Below, piece after piece: positions 36,544 through 46,889 of a stretch of DNA of 64,000 nt (within the stretch, counting starts at the first letter, position 1; every line of letters begins with the position of its first letter). A program made the translations under genes and the position numbers. The notes beneath the pieces are model-generated. The model worked only from the letters and a program-made list of their open reading frames with translations, did not search any database and was not told the DNA's origin. Source of the stretch: Rubrivivax sp. (GTDB lineage: Bacteria > Pseudomonadota > Gammaproteobacteria > Burkholderiales > Burkholderiaceae_C); the NCBI GenBank assembly GCA_027485165.1, contig JAIXRN010000017.1:62001-126000 (forward strand), written 5' to 3'.

Positions 36544-37668
36544 TCAGCCGCCGATGTAGTGCATTTCGACGCGGCGTTCGCCGCTGCCTACCACTGCCGT
36601 GCCCAGACCACGCAGCTCTGAATAGCGATCGTCCCGGCCCGCCCAGATGCTGCCGATGGCAGCGCTGATCTGTTCGTCGCTGTGGCCGCTGCGCAGCAGC
36701 GCCCGCAGGTCGTGCCCGCGGCTGGCGAACAGGCACAGGAACAGCTTGCCTTCGGTGGACAGGCGGGCGCGGTTGCAGTCGCGGCAGAAGGCCTGCGTGA
36801 CGCTGCTGATGAAGCCGACTTCGCCGCCACCGTCGGTGTAGCGCCAGCGCTCGGCGGTTTCGCCCGGGGCTGTCGGGTCCAGCGGTGCCAGCGGAAAGGC
36901 GGTGTGCAGGTGCTGGCGCACCTGGGCCGAAGGCAGCACTTCGTCCATGCGCCAGCCATTGGTGGCACCCACGTCCATGTATTCGATGAAGCGCAGCACC
37001 ACGCCCGGGCCGCAATGGTCCCGCACGTGGCGGGCCAGCGGCACGATCTGGTCGTCGTTGGTGCCGCGTTTGACGACCATGTTCACCTTCAAGGGCACCA
37101 GCCCGGCGCGCAGCGCTGCCTGGATGCCTGCCAGCACATCGGCCACCGGGAAGTCGACGTCGTTCATGCGCCTGAAGACGGCGTCGTCCAGCGCGTCCAG
37201 GCTGACCGTCACGCGTTGCAGGCCAGCGTCGCGCAGCGCCTGTGCCTTGCGCGCCAGCAGCGAACCATTGGTGGTGAGGGTGATGTCCAGCGGCTGGCCC
37301 TGCGGCGTGCGCAGCGCAGCCAGCTGCGCAATCAAAACCTCCAGATGCTTGCGCAGCAGGGGTTCGCCCCCTGTGAGCCGCAGCTTTTCGACGCCATGCG
37401 CGGCAAAGAGACCAGCGCAGCGGGTGATTTCTTCGAACGACAGCAGTGATGTCTGGGGCAGAAACTTGTACTGATGGTCGAAAACTTCCTTCGGCATGCA
37501 GTAGCTGCAGCGGAAGTTGCACCGGTCAGTGACCGAAATGCGCAGGTCGCGCAGTGGCCGGCCCAGCCGGTCAGACAGCAAGCCCGTAGCCGGCGGCAGC
37601 AGGGTAGGGATGAGCGGCACCTGCGCGGCATAGCGCAGGTCGGCCAGCGGGATCACGGCGTCTGTCAT
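36544..37668 (-). CDS. moaA: GTP 3',8-cyclase MoaA (molybdenum cofactor synthesis)
   Basis: A 374-residue radical-SAM enzyme. The first [4Fe-4S] cluster is held by Cys50, Cys54, Cys57 (CNFRCSYC), the second by Cys295, Cys298 and Cys312 ([18 protein letters not shown]); the GTP-binding region GGG and the essential C-terminal Gly-Gly are intact. It makes 3',8-cyclo-GTP, the first step to molybdopterin. ATG 37668 overlaps the stop of the LysR gene (ATGA). Confidence 0.96.
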   Translation of the reverse strand: MTDAVIPLADLRYAAQVPLIPTLLPPATGLLSDRLGRPLRDLRISVTDRCNFRCSYCMPKEVFDHQYKFLPQTSLLSFEEITRCAGLFAAHGVEKLRLTGGEPLLRKHLEVLIAQLAALRTPQGQPLDITLTTNGSLLARKAQALRDAGLQRVTVSLDALDDAVFRRMNDVDFPVADVLAGIQAALRAGLVPLKVNMVVKRGTNDDQIVPLARHVRDHCGPGVVLRFIEYMDVGATNGWRMDEVLPSAQVRQHLHTAFPLAPLDPTAPGETAERWRYTDGGGEVGFISSVTQAFCRDCNRARLSTEGKLFLCLFASRGHDLRALLRSGHSDEQISAAIGSIWAGRDDRYSELRGLGTAVVGSGERRVEMHYIGG

Positions 37669-38636
37669 GCTGGTGATTTTGCCCGGCTGCGGCGCGCCAC
37701 GCTGCCCAGGTGCTGGCGGATCGGGGCCAGGATCTCCTCAGGCCCGGTGCGGCGCAGAAAGTCTTCAAACGCCAGCGCCACCTGCGGCACGGGCTGGCCG
37801 CTGATGCGCACCACGTGCCACTGGCTGACGCTGGGGTTGTTCGGCAGGGGCAGCACGCGCAAGAGGCCGGCATTCAGTTCCAGCGGGCAGGTCAGCATCG
37901 ACAGGTAGGCCGGCGCGAAGCCCGCTACGCACATCTGCTTGATGGCTTCGTTGCTGGACAGTTCGCTGCCGATGCGCAGGCGCAGGCCTTCGCTCTTGAA
38001 CAGGCGTTCAACAGCCGTGCGCGTGCCCGACCCGCGTTCACGCACCAGCAGCGGCACTTCGGCCAGCTGCGCCAGCTTCAGCTTTGGCAGCGCGGCCAGC
38101 GGGTGCGAAGGCGCGGCCACGAAGGCCAGCGGGTTGTTGCCGATCACGCTGAATTCCACCTGCAGTTCGGTGGGTGGGCGGCCCATCACGCACAGGTCCA
38201 CGTCTTGCGCGGCCAGGTGGCGCACGATGTCGTCGCGGTTGCAGACGAACAGCCGCACGCTGACTTTGGGGTTGTGGTCGATGAAGCGCACCAGCAGCCG
38301 CGGCAGCCAGTGTTCGGCAGTGGTCACTGCGCCCACGCGCAAGGTGCCGGTGAAGTCGCCGAGCAGCGTGGCCATCTCGTCGCTGGTCTCGTGCCACAGC
38401 GCCAACAGCCGGTCAGCGTAGCTCAGCAGCAGCTGGCCGGCCTCGGTCAGCCGGACACCGCGACCGGTGCGTTCCACCAGGGCTGCGCCTGCCGCAGCTT
38501 CCAGGCTGGCGATCTGGATCGACACCGCCGACTGGCTCAGGTGCAGTTCCTCGGCCGCCATCGACACACTGCCCAGCCGGGCCACGGTGCGGAAGGTGGC
38601 GACCTGCTTCAAGGACGCGCTCTTGGCCAAAGACAT
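37665..38636 (-). CDS. LysR-family regulator, CbbR-like
   Basis: A 323-residue LysR protein with winged helix at residues 9-67 ([37 protein letters not shown]) and an effector domain with [26 protein letters not shown], close to the form seen in CbbR. It is transcribed divergently from the redox cluster beginning at 39038 and shares a 401-base intergenic region with it, and is coupled to moaA. Which of the two it controls is not settled by sequence. Confidence 0.9.
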   Translation of the reverse strand: MSLAKSASLKQVATFRTVARLGSVSMAAEELHLSQSAVSIQIASLEAAAGAALVERTGRGVRLTEAGQLLLSYADRLLALWHETSDEMATLLGDFTGTLRVGAVTTAEHWLPRLLVRFIDHNPKVSVRLFVCNRDDIVRHLAAQDVDLCVMGRPPTELQVEFSVIGNNPLAFVAAPSHPLAALPKLKLAQLAEVPLLVRERGSGTRTAVERLFKSEGLRLRIGSELSSNEAIKQMCVAGFAPAYLSMLTCPLELNAGLLRVLPLPNNPSVSQWHVVRISGQPVPQVALAFEDFLRRTGPEEILAPIRQHLGSVARRSRAKSPA

Positions 38637-39037
38637 TCAGCTCTCCCGGTGAGCTTGCGATATTAGACAAACGCTTCATCAGGGGCAAAACGTTCAATTT
38701 CATTTCCGACCGACGCGTGCTTACAGTGAACCACGCGTTCATAAGAGACAAACGTGCGCCCAGGCCAAACCCAATAGAGGAGTGCCATGCGAGCGATTTA
38801 CCCCCCGGCCCAGGTGATCGGGCTGCGTCTGCAGTCATTGCATCCCTGCGCGCTTCGCACCAAGCGGCCTGTCCTACTGGATGGTCCACACGCGGGCCGT
38901 TGGATATCCGTGGGGGTCCCGTTGGGCCCCGTGTAAACCCGATGTCATTGGCTGGCGCACCCTGGCCAGCCTTGCAGTACGGCGCGGCGGACGTTCTTCT
39001 GCCGTGTCTCGTCAGTGGACCCCCTAGGAGACATGAG
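38637..39037. promoter_or_regulatory. Divergent control region between the LysR gene and the redox cluster
   Basis: The first 120 bases are unusually AT-rich for this genome. A 9-base direct repeat AGACAAACG occurs at 38665-38673 and 38746-38754, and a small frame with a strong ribosome site follows at 38787. These could be the LysR sites and leader of the plus-strand operon. I could not assign a confident -35/-10 pair. Confidence 0.5.
38787..38936 (+). CDS. Possible 49-residue leader/small protein
   Basis: A 50-codon frame opens at ATG 38787, seven bases after an excellent GAGGAG ribosome site, better than most genes here, and ends TAA at 38936, 101 bases before the metallophosphoesterase gene. 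The product (MRAIYPPAQVIGLRLQSLHP at its start) shows no signal peptide and no family I know. The strong ribosome site is the main argument; codon usage does not clearly support it. Confidence 0.35.
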   Translation: MRAIYPPAQVIGLRLQSLHPCALRTKRPVLLDGPHAGRWISVGVPLGPV

Positions 39038-40057
39038 ATGACAGATCGCAGCGATGCACAAAGACGAAAATTTCTTGGCCTGACCGGCAAAGCCGGCCTG
39101 TCGACCTTCCTGGCCCAGGCCGTCGGCGTGAACCTGGGTGTGGTGGACATCGTGTCTGCCCAGACCGGGCGCCGTGGCGTGACCCCGTTCCGCTTCGCCA
39201 TCATCAGCGACCCCCACCTGTACAGCCCGGCCGACCACGTGTTCGACCGGCAACTGGAGGACGCGGTGGCCCAAGTGAACGCCATGAAGACCCAGCCCGA
39301 TTTCGTGCTGGTGACGGGTGACGTGTCGCACCACGGCACGCCCGACCAGCTGGCCAAGGGCAAGCGCATCCTGTCCAGGCTGAAAGCGCCGCTGCGCGTC
39401 ATCCCTGGCGAGCACGACTGGTACCTGGACATGGGCGCCTCGTACCGCGGCAACTTCGGTAACGAGACCTGGTCCTTCGACCAGAAGGGCGTGCACTTCA
39501 TCGGTCTGAACTCGATCCTGGTGCCCGACTTCTGGACCGAGGCCAAGCTGACCGCAGAACAACGCCGCGACTGGTTCATGCCCCTGGCCAGCCCGGTGCC
39601 CGGCGTGTGGGGCGTGCACGAAAAGCAGCTGGAGTGGCTGAAGAAGGACGTGGCGAACATCTCCCCAGACACGCCGGTGGTGATTTTCACGCACAGCCCG
39701 CTGTGGGACTACTACCCGCGCTGGAACTTCCAGGTCAGCGACTCGAAGGAAGTGCGCGACATCCTGGGCAAGTTCGTCAACGTGATGGCCTACCACGGCC
39801 ACGTGCACCACACGGTCTACAACAAGATCGGCAACCTCACGTCCGTGGGCACGATGAGCACGTCCTGGCCCTGGCCTTACCCGCCGGTCGAACTGCCCTA
39901 TCCGGAATTCCAGCAGTACCGGGCCGACCCGTCGAACACGTCCGACGGCATGGGCAGCGCCTATGTCGCCATCGACGACAAGGGTGGCAATTTCGTGCAG
40001 TACCAACCGTTCGCCGATTCGCTGCCCGCCAGCATCAAGAACGGCTTCAAGGCTTGA
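39038..40057 (+). CDS. Tat-exported calcineurin-like metallophosphoesterase
   Basis: A 339-residue protein with twin-arginine signal (QRRKFLGLTGK). Metallophosphoesterase motifs in order: Asp58-x-His60 (SDPHLY), GDVSHHG with Asp95, a variant GEHD at 124-127 where Asn is replaced by Glu, THSPLW, and YHGHVHH. The dimetal site thus lacks its usual asparagine. It is the first full gene of the cluster with cytochrome, DUF1566 protein and HiPIP; AGGAG is 12 bases upstream. A phosphatase or a SoxB-like sulfur ester hydrolase role are both conceivable; the sequence is not SoxB. Confidence 0.88.
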   Translation: MTDRSDAQRRKFLGLTGKAGLSTFLAQAVGVNLGVVDIVSAQTGRRGVTPFRFAIISDPHLYSPADHVFDRQLEDAVAQVNAMKTQPDFVLVTGDVSHHGTPDQLAKGKRILSRLKAPLRVIPGEHDWYLDMGASYRGNFGNETWSFDQKGVHFIGLNSILVPDFWTEAKLTAEQRRDWFMPLASPVPGVWGVHEKQLEWLKKDVANISPDTPVVIFTHSPLWDYYPRWNFQVSDSKEVRDILGKFVNVMAYHGHVHHTVYNKIGNLTSVGTMSTSWPWPYPPVELPYPEFQQYRADPSNTSDGMGSAYVAIDDKGGNFVQYQPFADSLPASIKNGFKA

Positions 40058-40069
40058 AGGGACTGCACC

Positions 40070-40579
40070 ATGACGACAAAGAAGACACTCATCAAGGCAG
40101 CGGCCGCTGCCGCGGCTGCACTGGGCCTGCTGGCCGTGGCCACCCAGTCCACGGCACGTGAGCCCTTCACCCCGGCAGAACTGAAAGCGATGGACGACAA
40201 GTTGATCGCTTCTGTGAACCGCGGGCACGACATGTGGTACGGCGGCCGCGCCGACATGGCCAACAACGGTCTGGCCTGTGCCAACTGTCACCCCGACGCG
40301 GCCGCCACCAATCCGCAGACCTTTCCGAAGTTCCTGCCGATGTTCAACAAGGTGGTGACCTACCGCTCGATGGTGAACTGGTGCATCGAGAACCCGCAGG
40401 GCGGCAAGGCCTTGGACGTGAACAGCGACGACATGACGGCGCTGGAGGCCTATTCGTTCTACCTGCACCGCGGAAAGACCATTGAGACCGGACTGGTGAC
40501 GCGGCAAACGGCTTCGCCCGAACCGAAGAATGCTCGCGGCTTCCCGGTCAAGGGCACGGGCATCGGCTTCGACAAGTAG
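40070..40579 (+). CDS. Periplasmic monoheme c-type cytochrome
   Basis: This 169-residue protein has a signal peptide (AAAAAAAALGLLAVATQSTA) and one heme motif CANCH (Cys70, Cys73, His74). Downstream FPKFLPMFNKVVTYRSMVNWCIENPQGG and SDDMTALEAYSFYLHRGKTIE resemble the SoxA/TsdA cytochrome fold in spacing (Cys105 where SoxA has NLC). Candidate distal ligands are Met91, Met101 or Cys105. It starts 12 bases after the metallophosphoesterase. Likely an electron carrier or the redox partner of that enzyme. Confidence 0.9.
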   Translation: MTTKKTLIKAAAAAAAALGLLAVATQSTAREPFTPAELKAMDDKLIASVNRGHDMWYGGRADMANNGLACANCHPDAAATNPQTFPKFLPMFNKVVTYRSMVNWCIENPQGGKALDVNSDDMTALEAYSFYLHRGKTIETGLVTRQTASPEPKNARGFPVKGTGIGFDK

Positions 40580-40590
40580 GCGCGTCGGCC

Positions 40591-41124
40591 GTGCGCACCG
40601 GGTGGGTGCCCTGGGCGTTTTCGCTGTGTCTGTTGCCGGGCCTGCAAGGCTTGGCACAGGCGCAGCAAACTTGCCAGCCTGACGCACGACCGTCGTCCCC
40701 GACGTCGCGTTTCACGGGTGCTGACGAAGGCCACATCACCGACGGCCTGACACAGCTGATGTGGATGCGCTGCCCGGTGGGCCAAGCCTGGGTGTCGGGT
40801 GCCTGCCAGGGCAGCCCGGCACGACTGGATTGGTCGGCCAGTGCGGCCGAGGCCAAACGCATCAACGCCAGCGGCGAACACTTTTACAACGACTGGCGCG
40901 TGCCTAGCCTGCGTGAACTGGCCACCGTGGCAGAGCGCCAGTGCACGCACCCCCGCATCAACCTCACCGTGTTTCCGGGCACACCGGCGGCACCCTTCTG
41001 GTCGGGCACGCCAAGCCTGCAGACAGCAGACCACGCGTATTCACTGGACTTTGCTGCCGGCGGTGTGGTGCCGCTGGTGCAGAGCACGCCTTTGCTGGTG
41101 CGCCTGGTTCGCAATGCACCCTGA
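40591..41124 (+). CDS. Secreted DUF1566 (Lcl C-terminal domain) protein
   Basis: A 177-residue exported protein with GTG start at 40591 and a signal peptide ending AQAQ. The DUF1566 motifs are GHITDGLTQLMWMRC, WRVPSLRELATVAERQC, INLTVFPGTPAAPFWSGTPS and FAAGGVVPL. Such C-type-lectin-like domains act in binding or assembly. It has four cysteines, probably as disulfides. It sits between the cytochrome and HiPIP genes, 11 and 52 bases away. Role in the cluster is unknown. Confidence 0.85.
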   Translation: MRTGWVPWAFSLCLLPGLQGLAQAQQTCQPDARPSSPTSRFTGADEGHITDGLTQLMWMRCPVGQAWVSGACQGSPARLDWSASAAEAKRINASGEHFYNDWRVPSLRELATVAERQCTHPRINLTVFPGTPAAPFWSGTPSLQTADHAYSLDFAAGGVVPLVQSTPLLVRLVRNAP

Positions 41125-41176
41125 TCCAGTTCACGCGTTTTCTTTCTCACACACAACTTTCGGAGACAAAGATCCC

Positions 41177-41512
41177 ATGAGCAACCCTCTCAACAGCCGA
41201 CGTGTCTTCATGCTCCGCGTGGCTTGTGGCGGTGCAGCGCTGTCTGCAACGCACGCCTTCGCCGCTGACCCGGTGTCGAACGAGAAGCTGACCGAGAACG
41301 ATGCCTACGCAAAGTCCATGGGTTTCAGGCTCGACAGCAGCAAGGTCGACAAGGTGAAGTACCCGCGTCATGCGGCTGACCAGAAGTGCAGTTCGTGCCA
41401 GCTGTTTTCGGGTGCCCCTGGCGCCGAATGGGGCCCGTGTTCGTTCTTTGGCGGCCGCTTGGTGAACAAGGAAGGCTGGTGCCGTAACTTCAAGGTCAAG
41501 AAGGCGGCCTAA
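41177..41512 (+). CDS. High-potential iron-sulfur protein (HiPIP)
   Basis: A 111-residue precursor with a Tat signal (SRRVFMLRVACGGAALSATHAFA). The four cluster ligands Cys71, Cys74, Cys88 and Cys102 follow the HiPIP pattern C-X2-C-X13-C-X13-C, with the typical GWC at the last one. HiPIP is a soluble high-potential one-electron carrier; in Rubrivivax-type phototrophs it reduces the reaction-centre cytochrome PufC, which is exactly the next gene downstream here. Confidence 0.95.
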   Translation: MSNPLNSRRVFMLRVACGGAALSATHAFAADPVSNEKLTENDAYAKSMGFRLDSSKVDKVKYPRHAADQKCSSCQLFSGAPGAEWGPCSFFGGRLVNKEGWCRNFKVKKAA

Positions 41513-41513
41513 A

Positions 41514-41553
41514 GCGGCTTCACGCGGCTTCACGCGGCTCCACGCGGGTTCGG
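41514..41553. repeat. Tandem 10-base repeat after the HiPIP gene
   Basis: Units GCGGCTTCAC, GCGGCTTCAC, GCGGCTCCAC and GCGGGTTCGG follow directly after the HiPIP stop. Function unknown; a nearby CGGCAGCGGCTGCCG palindrome (about 41570) has no T run, so no terminator can be claimed. Confidence 0.6.
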
Positions 41554-41707
41554 GGCGCTTCAGACTGCGACGGCAGCGGCTGCCGCCCGAAGGGGTCAGC
41601 GGTGGCCGCGGTGGGGCCAAAAGAAGACGGATTTCCGTTTCCGCGTTTGCAGCGCGGGGCGGAAGGGTTGTGCTTTGGAGTGATCCCTTAGCAGACCGAC
41701 AGCTCAG

Positions 41708-41747
41708 TGTCAAATCTAATTGACATTTTTGTTTGTCAACCTAGCAT
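41708..41747 (+). promoter_or_regulatory. pufC promoter with a PpsR/CrtJ-like box
   Basis: TGTCAAATCTAATTGACA (41708-41725) is a TGT-N12-ACA palindrome with symmetrical TGTCAA/TTGACA arms, the known form of PpsR/CrtJ sites. Its right arm is also a perfect -35 TTGACA, followed after 16 bases by TAGCAT (41742-41747). A further TGTCAA half site lies at 41734-41739. The region is far richer in A+T than its surroundings. Confidence 0.65.
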
Positions 41748-41891
41748 GACGGTGTGGCGACGGTCCTGGATGGTCTTTCCGCTCCATCCGACCGAACATG
41801 CCACTGCGGGGGAACAGACATGAGCCCGAAAAATGCCAACAGGGCCTCAGGGCCCGCGTCGCGCCCGCGGCCCGACCCGCAAGCAGAAACC

Positions 41892-42962
41892 ATGGCCAGC
41901 CGACTCCAGCGCCCGCTGGCTTGCCTGGCTGGCCTGATTTGCGCCACCTTGCTGCTGGCCGGCTGCCAGCGGGCCGATACCGTGCAGCGCGGGCACCGCG
42001 GCACGGGCATGCTGCAGCTGTACGACCCGGCCTACGCCGTGAAGGCTGTGGACGCCAACCAGATTCCTGAACCCGAGCCGGTAGACGAAGCTGAGCCGGA
42101 CACGCCTCTGGTGGGCGAAGTGCACAAGAACGTGCAGGTCCTGAAGGACCTGAACGTACTGGAGTTCTCGCGCCTCATGCAGGCCATGTCGACCTGGATC
42201 GCGCCCGAACAGGGCTGCGAGTTCTGCCACAACCCGAACAACCTGGCGTCCGACGAAAAGTACCCCAAGGTGGTGGCGCGGCGCATGCTGCAGATGACGC
42301 GTGAGATCAACACCAAGTGGCAGCCGCATGTGGCCGGCACCGGTGTCACGTGCTGGACCTGCCACCGCGGCCAGGCAGTGCCATCGGGCGACTGGTTCAA
42401 GCATCCGGGCGAAAGCGGCGCTGGCCAGAACATCATGGGCAACCGCGTGCAGCAGAACACCGCTGGCGTGGTGACCGTAGGCAACAGTTCATTGCCTTAC
42501 GACCCGCTGTCGACCTATCTGAACACCGAGACGCCCGATATCCGGGTGCAGGGTACACAGGCCCTGGCAGGCGACAACCGGCACTCGATCCGGCAGGCTG
42601 AATTCACCTACGGGCTGATGATCTACATGAGTCAGTCACTGGGGGTGAACTGCACCTATTGCCACAACTCGCGCGCCCTGGCTTCGTGGAACGAAAGCTC
42701 GCCGCAGCGGGCAACGGCGTGGTACGGCATCCGCATGGTGCGCGACCTGAACGTGAACTACCTGAACCCGATCGGCCCGCTGTTGCCGGCCCACCGGCTC
42801 AGTGCGGAAGGCGACAACCCCAAGGTGGGCTGCCAGACCTGCCACAAGGGCGCGTACAAGCCACTGTTCGGTACCAGCATGCTGGGCGACTACCCGGAAC
42901 TGCGCGGTCCCATCGTGCGCCCGCCTGCGCCTGCCGCATCTGCGGTGGTGGCCCAGCGCTGA
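41892..42962 (+). CDS. pufC: Photosynthetic reaction-centre tetraheme cytochrome c subunit, PufC
   Basis: A 356-residue lipoprotein (lipobox LLAGC, Cys25). Four heme sites: CEFCH (109-113), CWTCH (154-158), CTYCH (254-258), CQTCH (314-318). Surrounding motifs are those of PufC: APEQGCEFCHNPNNLASDE, the His-ligand segment WQPHVAGTGVTCWTCHRG with His146, MSQSLGVNCTYCHN and GDNPKVGCQTCHKG. Length matches known precursors. PufC donates electrons to the special pair of the LM core. No pufL, pufM, pufA or pufB is adjacent. An earlier ATG (41820, with GGGGGA) would add 24 residues ahead of the lipoprotein signal. Confidence 0.93.
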   Translation: MASRLQRPLACLAGLICATLLLAGCQRADTVQRGHRGTGMLQLYDPAYAVKAVDANQIPEPEPVDEAEPDTPLVGEVHKNVQVLKDLNVLEFSRLMQAMSTWIAPEQGCEFCHNPNNLASDEKYPKVVARRMLQMTREINTKWQPHVAGTGVTCWTCHRGQAVPSGDWFKHPGESGAGQNIMGNRVQQNTAGVVTVGNSSLPYDPLSTYLNTETPDIRVQGTQALAGDNRHSIRQAEFTYGLMIYMSQSLGVNCTYCHNSRALASWNESSPQRATAWYGIRMVRDLNVNYLNPIGPLLPAHRLSAEGDNPKVGCQTCHKGAYKPLFGTSMLGDYPELRGPIVRPPAPAASAVVAQR

Positions 42963-43031
42963 GGGACGCTGTGGCAGCCTGGGAACCCAGGCAGGCCCCG
43001 GCGAGCGCGGTCGAAAGCAGTCGAATGCTGG

Positions 43032-43745
43032 CTAACGCGCGCCAGCTTCTTCGCTGCCCGCTTGCGGCATCGGCGCGCGGCGCGCGCCATTGAAGCGCTG
43101 CGTCCAGTACGCCTGGCGCATGTCTTCGATGCGCACCTGTCCGCCCGTGCGCGGCGCGTGGATGAACTTGCCTTCGCCCACGTAGATGCCCACATGCGAG
43201 AAGGCCCTGCGCATGGTGTTGAAGAACACCAGGTCGCCCGGGCGCAGTTCTTCGCGCCGCACCGCGTGCAGCGCGTCCAGGCTGGCTTGTTCGTCAGCCC
43301 GACGTGGCAATACCAGCCCGATGCTGCGTTCAAAGACGTGGCGCGTGAAGCCACTGCAGTCGAAGCCTTCGGCGCTGCTGTCGCCGCCTCTTCGGTAGGG
43401 TACCCCCAGAAACTGCATGGCCGACAGCACCATGTCGGACGCCTTGTCCCGCACCTGGCGCACGAGCGCGCTCTCGCTGGCGTCGGGCAGCAGGCCTTTG
43501 TGCTGCAGCAGCTGCAGGACGGCATCGCCGCTGTCGGCGACTGCGCCCGGCTGTGGCGCTGTCTGGACTGCGCTGTGCGCCGATGGCGGCGTGCCAGCCG
43601 GTGTGCCTTGTACGTTGGCTGGCTGGGCCCGCGCCGGCTGCACAGCCACCATCGCGGCCAGCGCCAGCGGTCCCAGGCTTGCCGCCAGAGGCCGTCGCCG
43701 GGCGAGCCGGTGGCGCTGGGGGAGGGCAGGCAGGCGACTGGTCAT
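43032..43745 (-). CDS. NlpC/P60-family cell-wall peptidase
   Basis: A 237-residue exported protein with a signal-like N-terminus ([21 protein letters not shown]) and a C-terminal NlpC/P60 domain: catalytic Cys in [12 protein letters not shown], His in [17 protein letters not shown], plus LRPGDLVFF. It should cleave peptide links in peptidoglycan. An N-terminal linker of about 60 residues is Ala/Pro/Gln-rich. ATG 43745 is preferred over an extension upstream without signal features. Confidence 0.92.
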   Translation of the reverse strand: MTSRLPALPQRHRLARRRPLAASLGPLALAAMVAVQPARAQPANVQGTPAGTPPSAHSAVQTAPQPGAVADSGDAVLQLLQHKGLLPDASESALVRQVRDKASDMVLSAMQFLGVPYRRGGDSSAEGFDCSGFTRHVFERSIGLVLPRRADEQASLDALHAVRREELRPGDLVFFNTMRRAFSHVGIYVGEGKFIHAPRTGGQVRIEDMRQAYWTQRFNGARRAPMPQAGSEEAGAR

Positions 43746-43864
43746 GTTGGGGGCGAAGGATAGGCGGCGCCTGCGCGCAGTGTCAATTGACGTCGGGCTG
43801 CGCCGCACTGACGCATCATCCGGGGCATGTCCACATCTGGCCCACCAGGCCGCAGGTCCGCACC

Positions 43865-44848
43865 ATGTTCAAAGCCCTACTGCTTGAAAAACACGATGCT
43901 GGTTTCCGTGCCAGCGTTTCGCTGCTGGACGAAGCCCGCTTGCCCGACGCCGGCGACGTGCTGGTGCAGCCCGAGTTTTCCACCCTGAACTACAAGGACG
44001 GCCTGGCCATCACGAACAAGGCACCCGTGGTGCGCCTGTGGCCGATGGTGGCGGGCATCGACGGTGCCGGCACCGTGTTGGAAAGCCGGCACCCGGACTG
44101 GAAGGTCGGGGACCGTTTCGTGCACAACGGTTTCGGCGTGGGCGAAACCCATTGGGGCTGCCTGGCCCAGCGGGCGCGGCTGAAGGGCGAATGGCTGGTG
44201 CCGCTGCCGCCGGCTTTCAGCGCCCGGCAGGCGATGGCGATCGGCACCGCGGGCTACACCGCCATGCTGTGCGTGATGGCGCTGGAACGCCATGGCCTGC
44301 AGCCGGGAACTGGCGAGGTGCTGGTCACCGGGGCCACTGGCGGGGTGGGTTCGGTGGCGGTGGCCCTGCTGGCGAGGCTTGGGCATCGCGTGGTCGCCGC
44401 TACGGGCAAGGCGGCGGAAGCCGATTACCTGCAGGCCCTGGGCGCGTCGGCGGTGGTCGACCGCGCCGAGCTCTCGGCCCCTGGCAAGCCGCTCCAGAAG
44501 GAACGATGGGCCGCGGTCGTCGACGCCGTCGGCAGCCACACCCTGGCCAATGCCCTGGCGCAAACGCGCTACGGGGGTGTGGTCGCAGCCTGTGGCCTGG
44601 CGCAAGGCGCCGACTTGCCGGCCACCGTGATGCCCTTCATCCTGCGCAACGTGGCCCTGCTGGGGGTGGACAGCGTGATGGCGCCGCTGGCGCTGCGCCG
44701 GCAGGCCTGGGAACGCCTGGCGCGCGACCTGGACCCGGCCCTGCTGGACCGGATGACCACCGAAGTACCGCTGGAAGGCGCGGTGGCCGCGGCCCAGCAG
44801 CTGATGGCCGGGCAGGTGCGCGGGCGCATCGTGGTGAGCACGGCCTGA
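43865..44848 (+). CDS. acuI: Acrylyl-CoA reductase (AcuI/YhdH), MDR family
   Basis: This 327-residue zinc-independent medium-chain reductase has the AcuI pattern: [34 protein letters not shown], GWGxx-like segment [17 protein letters not shown], and NADPH motif [14 protein letters not shown]. It reduces acrylyl-CoA to propionyl-CoA. Propionyl-CoA synthetase follows 118 bases downstream on the same strand, so the two share the same product. Confidence 0.92.
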   Translation: MFKALLLEKHDAGFRASVSLLDEARLPDAGDVLVQPEFSTLNYKDGLAITNKAPVVRLWPMVAGIDGAGTVLESRHPDWKVGDRFVHNGFGVGETHWGCLAQRARLKGEWLVPLPPAFSARQAMAIGTAGYTAMLCVMALERHGLQPGTGEVLVTGATGGVGSVAVALLARLGHRVVAATGKAAEADYLQALGASAVVDRAELSAPGKPLQKERWAAVVDAVGSHTLANALAQTRYGGVVAACGLAQGADLPATVMPFILRNVALLGVDSVMAPLALRRQAWERLARDLDPALLDRMTTEVPLEGAVAAAQQLMAGQVRGRIVVSTA

Positions 44849-44966
44849 GTCAGCGCTGCGCAAGCAGGCTGCCGACAATCGAAGCAAACGGGCCTGTGGT
44901 TTGTCGGTTGCATCGGTCTTCGCTGCAAGCCCCCCACAACGGCCCCACAACGCCATGGAGACCCTG

Positions 44967-46877
<1,911 letters not shown>

Positions 46878-46889
46878 CCGGCCCGGCGG

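Noticed and set aside
37665..38636. LysR protein as a true CbbR controlling RuBisCO genes
   Set aside because: It resembles CbbR in the effector domain, but no cbb genes are nearby; only a CbbR-like label is justified.
41560..41580. Palindrome CGGCAGCGGCTGCCG as a terminator between HiPIP and pufC
   Set aside because: The loop would be a single base and no T run follows.
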